From contig JAQERH010000032.1 in the NCBI GenBank assembly GCA_027698105.1, forward strand, positions 1 through 33,210: DNA of 33,210 bases, read 5' to 3'. Origin of the DNA: Lachnospiraceae bacterium AM93-12TA (GTDB lineage Bacteria > Bacillota > Clostridia > Lachnospirales > Lachnospiraceae). Below the pieces are notes generated by a model, which was given only the letters and a program-made list of their open reading frames with translations, ran no database searches and had not been told where the DNA came from. Of this stretch, positions 30,364 through 33,210 are shown in pieces (positions within the stretch are counted from its first letter, which is position 1; each line of letters begins with the position of its first letter). Position numbers and translations under genes: made by a program.

Positions 30364-30537
30364 ATGAAAACATATAAATACGACCGCTATACTATCAGAC
30401 TCACGCCTAGTATGGCCGAATATGTAAAAGCAGTTTCCTCAAAACGAGGGATTGCACCAACTGCATTTATTAAATCTATATTAGGAGAATATAAGGAGGC
30501 CGACGAGTATGGCAAAAAAGAAAAATACGATTCCTGA
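30364..30537 (+). CDS. CopG-like ribbon-helix-helix protein, 57 aa
   Basis: A short ORF with GAGGTG four bases before its ATG. The product MKTYKYDRYTIRLTPSMAEY... reads as a ribbon-helix-helix fold: a beta strand (RYTIRLT, residues 8-14), helix A (PSMAEYVKAVSSKRG), a turn, and helix B (APTAFIKSILGEYKEA). RHH proteins bind DNA as dimers through the strand. The 3' end overlaps the rep start by 29 bp, and the rep Shine-Dalgarno lies inside it. This repeats the copG-repB order of pMV158-type plasmids, where CopG represses rep and sets copy number. Transcriptional control of rep by this protein is therefore likely (inference). Confidence 0.78.
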   Translation: MKTYKYDRYTIRLTPSMAEYVKAVSSKRGIAPTAFIKSILGEYKEADEYGKKEKYDS

Positions 30538-31669
30538 TCCTGATGCCCGTTTTCGTTCTTGGTTCATTGTTTGCCCAAACATTCTTGCTAACGGTGTCTG
30601 TGGATTAACTGCAAAAGATTTGGAGGGCATGACTCCACAGGAAATTTGTGATTTTGTAGTCACACAATGGGCAAGCGCAACCAAACAGGCCGCCTGCCTG
30701 TACTGCATTTCTAAAGTAGGGATGATTCATCTGCATATTGTTCTGTGCTCAATAAATGGTGTAAGATTCTCTACCATCAAAAAGTTTATAGGCAATAAAG
30801 CCCATATTGAAATAACAATAGGAACAAAGAAACAGGTGGAAGCCTACATTAATAAGACGGGAGTATATGAAGAAAAAGGCGAAACGATTATCGCAAAAGC
30901 TCAGGAAGGAGAACTGATTGGCCGTCAGGGAAAACGCTCTGATATTGCGCTAATACGAGAAGCCATCGACGCAGGTATGACATGGCGGGAGGTTCGCAGG
31001 CTGAAAGATGAATTTTTTGATACCAGAATGACCACTATAATTAAAAATATGTATTTTGACAAGCGAAATCTGGAAACACCATTTAAACGAGAGGTAAGGG
31101 TACACTGGTGTTTTGGAGCCAGCGGAAGCGGAAAAACAGGAATTACGCTGGATTTAATAAAGGAATTGGGAGAAGAACAGATCTATCTGGTGTCTGACTA
31201 TAAAAATGGATTTGATATATACGCTGGAGAGCCCATCCTAATTCTTGACGAGTTTCGTGGACAGCTTCCCTATGCAATATTGCTGGGCATCCTTGAAGGA
31301 TATAAAAAGCAAATTCCGGCACGCTACGCCAATATTCTAGGTCTGTGGAATGATATTTACATTACCACTATCAAGACACCAGAACAAGTCTATGCAAAGA
31401 TGATTGACTCGTCTGAGCAAGATGATGACCCAATCAGCCAGCTGATGGGACGAATTACAGACTTGACATATTGTTATCGGGTAAACCGTGAAAGCGGTAC
31501 CAAAAAAGACCGGAATGGACAATCCTGTGAATTTTATCGAACTACTATTCCAAAAAATGTTTACAAAGAATTGAAAGGGAACATAAAAGAAATAGAAAAA
31601 TACGTTCGCGCAGATTATATGCTAAAACACTATCAACCCGGAGACATCTGCGAAGCACTTAATATCTAG
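30509..31669 (+). CDS. rep: Rep protein with HUH endonuclease and superfamily 3 helicase (CRESS/pCRESS type)
   Basis: A 386-residue rolling-circle replication initiator. The N-terminal HUH nuclease has motif I-like SWFIVCPN (17-24), motif II IHLHIVLC with His74 and His76, and motif III AYINK with catalytic Tyr113 and Lys116 (YxxK). The C-terminal part is an SF3 helicase: Walker A GASGSGKT (203-210), Walker B ILILDEFRG (243-251) and motif C-like YITTIKTPEQ (284-293). This HUH-plus-SF3 layout with a single Tyr is that of circovirus/geminivirus-like Reps and the bacterial pCRESS and phytoplasma plasmid Reps, not of pMV158 RepB. AGGAGG lies eight bases before the ATG. It is preceded by the RHH gene and the TAGTATTAC stem-loop, and the integrase follows 18 bp later. 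Confidence 0.9.
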   Translation: MAKKKNTIPDPDARFRSWFIVCPNILANGVCGLTAKDLEGMTPQEICDFVVTQWASATKQAACLYCISKVGMIHLHIVLCSINGVRFSTIKKFIGNKAHIEITIGTKKQVEAYINKTGVYEEKGETIIAKAQEGELIGRQGKRSDIALIREAIDAGMTWREVRRLKDEFFDTRMTTIIKNMYFDKRNLETPFKREVRVHWCFGASGSGKTGITLDLIKELGEEQIYLVSDYKNGFDIYAGEPILILDEFRGQLPYAILLGILEGYKKQIPARYANILGLWNDIYITTIKTPEQVYAKMIDSSEQDDDPISQLMGRITDLTYCYRVNRESGTKKDRNGQSCEFYRTTIPKNVYKELKGNIKEIEKYVRADYMLKHYQPGDICEALNI

Positions 31670-31687
31670 AAAATAAATTGAAAGAAG

Positions 31688-32836
31688 ATGACTTTTATTA
31701 AAAGTAATGATAATATAGATATGCACATTGACAATATAATTAAGCTCTCAGAGTATGACATGACTTATCTTCAGAAAGTTAATACTGTAAAGCAAACCTT
31801 TAACCTCAATAAAATAAAAATGAGAAAAGACGGCCGTGTTTATATATACATAAACAGAAAGCAAATCATTGCACATGATGAGCGTGCATTAATTGAAAAG
31901 CTTTATGATTCATTGGAGCAGTGTAGAACTCTGCGTTCTCTATATCCAGACTGGGAGGATTATTGTAAAGACTCTCTCTCCAACAGTGAAAAGACTATAA
32001 GGGAACACCGGCATATATGGAATAACCAACTCCAAAATGAAAAAATAGTGGACAAAGATATCAAAGAATTGAAAACAATTGATTTCTTAGAATTTTTTAG
32101 AACAATCACAAAACATAAAGCTATTACAAAGCAGCGCTTTAAAGATATTCGCTCTGTACTCAATGGAATTATGAAATACGCTCTTGAAAAAGAGTATATA
32201 CAAAATAATCCCATTTCTGCAATTAACATTAAACAATTCAAGTTTAAAGCAAGCAATACGCAAATATCTCCGTATACCAAAGAGGAGCGCTCGAAACTTA
32301 TCAATCATATCAAATCAAATACAATGGATTTATATGATTTAGCTATTATATTAGATTTTCAGCTCACAATACGAATTGGAGAATTAAAAGCGCTAAAATT
32401 CTCAGATAAAAATGAACGGCTTATTAAGGTACAACGGTTTATGGATGATAAGCACCAAATCCATAACCATATCAAAGGCGGTGCCGACGAAGGAATCCGA
32501 TGGCTACCACTTACCGATACAGCCTTAGAAGTAATCTCACTAGCTAAAGAACTAAATCCTAATAGTGAGTATGTATTTATCAAAGGCGGAAAAAATCTTA
32601 CTACCATTACTTTCAACCGGCGTCTTAAAAAGTATTGTGAAGAACTCGGTATTAATTATCGTTCTTCTCACAAAATAAGATTTTCAACTGCTTCTATTGC
32701 TCATATGAGTGGGATGGCAGATGTGGAATTACAAAAATTATTGGGACATACTACTTTAACTATGACCCAACACTATTTAAGAAATATTGTTTCAACACAA
32801 CAAACAACCGAAACTTATCTAAAAGCCCTTGCATAG
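31688..32836 (+). CDS. int: Tyrosine recombinase (integrase)
   Basis: A 382-residue phage/Tn916-type integrase that inserts and excises the element. The domains are an N-terminal arm-binding region (about 40-90), a core-binding SAM-like domain (about 95-180) and the catalytic domain. Catalytic residues visible: Arg229 (LTIRIGELKAL), His328 and Arg331 (SHKIRFSTAS), His354 (LLGHTTLTMT) and the nucleophile Tyr363 (QHYLRN). The ATG at 31688 has only a weak GAAAGAAG before it, so translation may be coupled to rep 18 bp upstream. The stop codon sits in a 9-bp hairpin and the right-end arm repeats and attR follow at once, the usual order of tRNA-integrating elements. Confidence 0.95.
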   Translation: MTFIKSNDNIDMHIDNIIKLSEYDMTYLQKVNTVKQTFNLNKIKMRKDGRVYIYINRKQIIAHDERALIEKLYDSLEQCRTLRSLYPDWEDYCKDSLSNSEKTIREHRHIWNNQLQNEKIVDKDIKELKTIDFLEFFRTITKHKAITKQRFKDIRSVLNGIMKYALEKEYIQNNPISAINIKQFKFKASNTQISPYTKEERSKLINHIKSNTMDLYDLAIILDFQLTIRIGELKALKFSDKNERLIKVQRFMDDKHQIHNHIKGGADEGIRWLPLTDTALEVISLAKELNPNSEYVFIKGGKNLTTITFNRRLKKYCEELGINYRSSHKIRFSTASIAHMSGMADVELQKLLGHTTLTMTQHYLRNIVSTQQTTETYLKALA

Positions 32837-32844
32837 CAAGGGCT
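32824..32844 (+). other. Hairpin at the integrase stop codon
   Basis: AGCCCTTGC and GCAAGGGCT pair perfectly over ATA; the TAG stop is in the loop and 3' arm. No T-run follows, so it is more likely an mRNA-end or recombination-linked structure than a full terminator. Confidence 0.5.
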
Positions 32845-32863
32845 GCATACATTTGCATACATT
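32845..32863. repeat. Integrase arm-type repeats, right end
   Basis: GCATACATT at 32845-32853 and 32855-32863, 10-bp period, matching the pair at the left end (27780-27799). Confidence 0.65.
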
Positions 32864-32870
32864 GAAAAAT

Positions 32871-32901
32871 AAAAAGAGTCCTCGAAAATCAAGGACTCTT
32901 T
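32871..32901. terminator. Terminator of the tRNA cluster carried on the element end
   Basis: AAAGAGTCCT (32873-32882) pairs with AGGACTCTTT (32892-32901); on the minus strand it is followed by TTATTTTTC. It replaces the original tRNA terminator displaced to 27.68 kb. Confidence 0.75.
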
Positions 32902-32923
32902 AGAGGCGACAACCAGATTTGAA
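32889..32923. repeat. attR: tRNA-Cys 3' end at the element's right boundary
   Basis: The 35-bp partner of 27684-27718 (one mismatch, last 25 bp identical). Here the repeat continues into an intact tRNA-Cys, so the element supplied a functional 3' end. Confidence 0.92.
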
Positions 32924-32974
32924 CTGGTGATCAGGGTGTTGCAGACCCACGCCTTACCACTTGGCTATGTCGCC
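32904..32974 (-). tRNA. tRNA-Cys (GCA)
   Basis: A 71-nt cloverleaf: acceptor GGCGACA pairs with TGTCGCC, discriminator T (the Cys identity base), anticodon GCA in CTGCAAC, T-arm CCAGTTCAAATCTGG. CCA is not encoded. It is the integration target of the mobilizable element. Confidence 0.95.
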
Positions 32975-32991
32975 ATATTAAGTTATTCAAA

Positions 32992-33063
32992 TGACCCCAA
33001 CGAGATTCGAACTCGTGTTACCGCCGTGAAAGGGCGATGTCTTAACCGCTTGACCATGGGGCC
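32992..33063 (-). tRNA. tRNA-Glu (TTC)
   Basis: A 72-nt cloverleaf: acceptor GGCCCCA with TGGGGTC (one G-U), anticodon TTC in CTTTCAC, T-arm with GTTCGAATC, discriminator A, no encoded CCA. Upstream of tRNA-Cys, same transcript. Confidence 0.95.
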
Positions 33064-33104
33064 TTACTGATTAAAGCTCCACAGCTTAACTGCTTCGCTC
33101 TGCT

Positions 33105-33133
33105 ATCTTACCACAATTTCGAGCAATTGTCAA
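33105..33133 (-). promoter_or_regulatory. Promoter of tRNA-Glu/tRNA-Cys
   Basis: Minus-strand TTGACA (33133-33128), 17 bp, TAAGAT (33110-33105), ~40 bp before tRNA-Glu. Confidence 0.85.
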
Positions 33134-33161
33134 TCAAGTTCTCTGTTGAGGTTGCTGAAAA

Positions 33162-33210
33162 CTCCCCCTGTTGGACTCGAACCAACGACACTGCGGTTAA
33201 CAGCCGCATG
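33162..33210 (-). tRNA. tRNA-Asn (GTT), 3' part
   Basis: The 3' portion of a tRNA cut by the window edge: anticodon GTT in CTGTTAACC, T-arm with GGTTCGAGTCC, acceptor 3' strand AGGGGGA and discriminator G. Confidence 0.88.

Larger units (their letters stand above)
27694..32923. mobile_element. ~5.2-kb integrative mobilizable element with CRESS-like Rep at tRNA-Cys
   Basis: A complete compact element bounded by direct repeats of the tRNA-Cys 3' end. Order: arm repeats and an inverted-repeat-rich candidate oriT, mobV relaxase, a 143-aa unknown, a 134-aa unknown (opposite strand), an XRE repressor, a stem-loop origin with iterons, a CopG-like RHH gene, rep (HUH + SF3 helicase), tyrosine integrase, arm repeats. 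It is clearly more AT-rich than the flanking chromosome and has no conjugation machinery, so it would depend on a helper. Excision should restore one tRNA-Cys 3' end and give a circle able to replicate by rolling circle. The Rep type is that of pCRESS plasmids and CRESS-DNA viruses. Confidence 0.88.

Overview
The window looks like the chromosome of a low-to-mid GC anaerobic Firmicute, most likely a gut Lachnospiraceae (Clostridium cluster XIVa). The reasons are the rpsF-ssb-rpsR operon next to a DUF951 gene, strong AGGAGG ribosome binding sites, a CIRCE-like operator on hsp20, a flavodiiron O2/NO reductase, an iron-type alcohol dehydrogenase and MobV/ICE-type accessory genes. The species assignment is inference; the gene families are read from the sequence.

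Left edge (1-2.5 kb): accessory DNA reading leftwards. It holds a 49-residue membrane peptide, a SprT-like zinc protein, a 37-residue coupled ORF and an acidic-tailed unknown protein, plus a duplicated ~110 bp repeat. It is probably the end of an integrated element that runs off the window and stops close to the 3' end of rpsR.

Core chromosome (2.5-25.9 kb): rpsF-ssb-rpsR with its own promoter and terminator; a leftward set of DUF2156/GNAT fusion, sirtuin, aldo/keto reductase and DUF951; a rightward four-gene operon of a ribose-type ABC importer (ATPase, permease, lipoprotein) followed by a divergent pseudouridine-5'-phosphate glycosidase homologue; hsp20; a lipoprotein-HD hydrolase-methyltransferase operon; a single-chain flavodiiron/rubredoxin/NADH oxidoreductase; an APC amino-acid permease; a Ca2+/Mn2+-type P-ATPase behind what I read as a yybP-ykoY (Mn2+) riboswitch; a GT4 glycosyltransferase; aroD; and an acyl-CoA thioesterase.

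Right end (25.9-33.2 kb): a tRNA-Asn/Glu/Cys cluster whose tRNA-Cys 3' end has been used for integration. A compact ~5.2 kb mobilizable element lies between two 35-bp direct repeats (one mismatch) of the tRNA-Cys 3' end. It encodes a MobV relaxase, two unknown proteins, an XRE repressor with paired operators, a CopG-like ribbon-helix-helix protein, a Rep with HUH endonuclease plus superfamily 3 helicase (the CRESS-DNA virus / pCRESS plasmid architecture), and a tyrosine integrase. Upstream of rep is a perfect 12-bp stem-loop presenting TAGTATTAC, the circovirus-type origin nonanucleotide, followed by TGTGCCAA direct repeats. A third, decayed copy of the tRNA-Cys 3' end and integrase-type repeats lies near 25.95 kb beyond an alcohol dehydrogenase gene, suggesting repeated integration at this tRNA. 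This virus-like integrated replicon is the most interesting content of the window.
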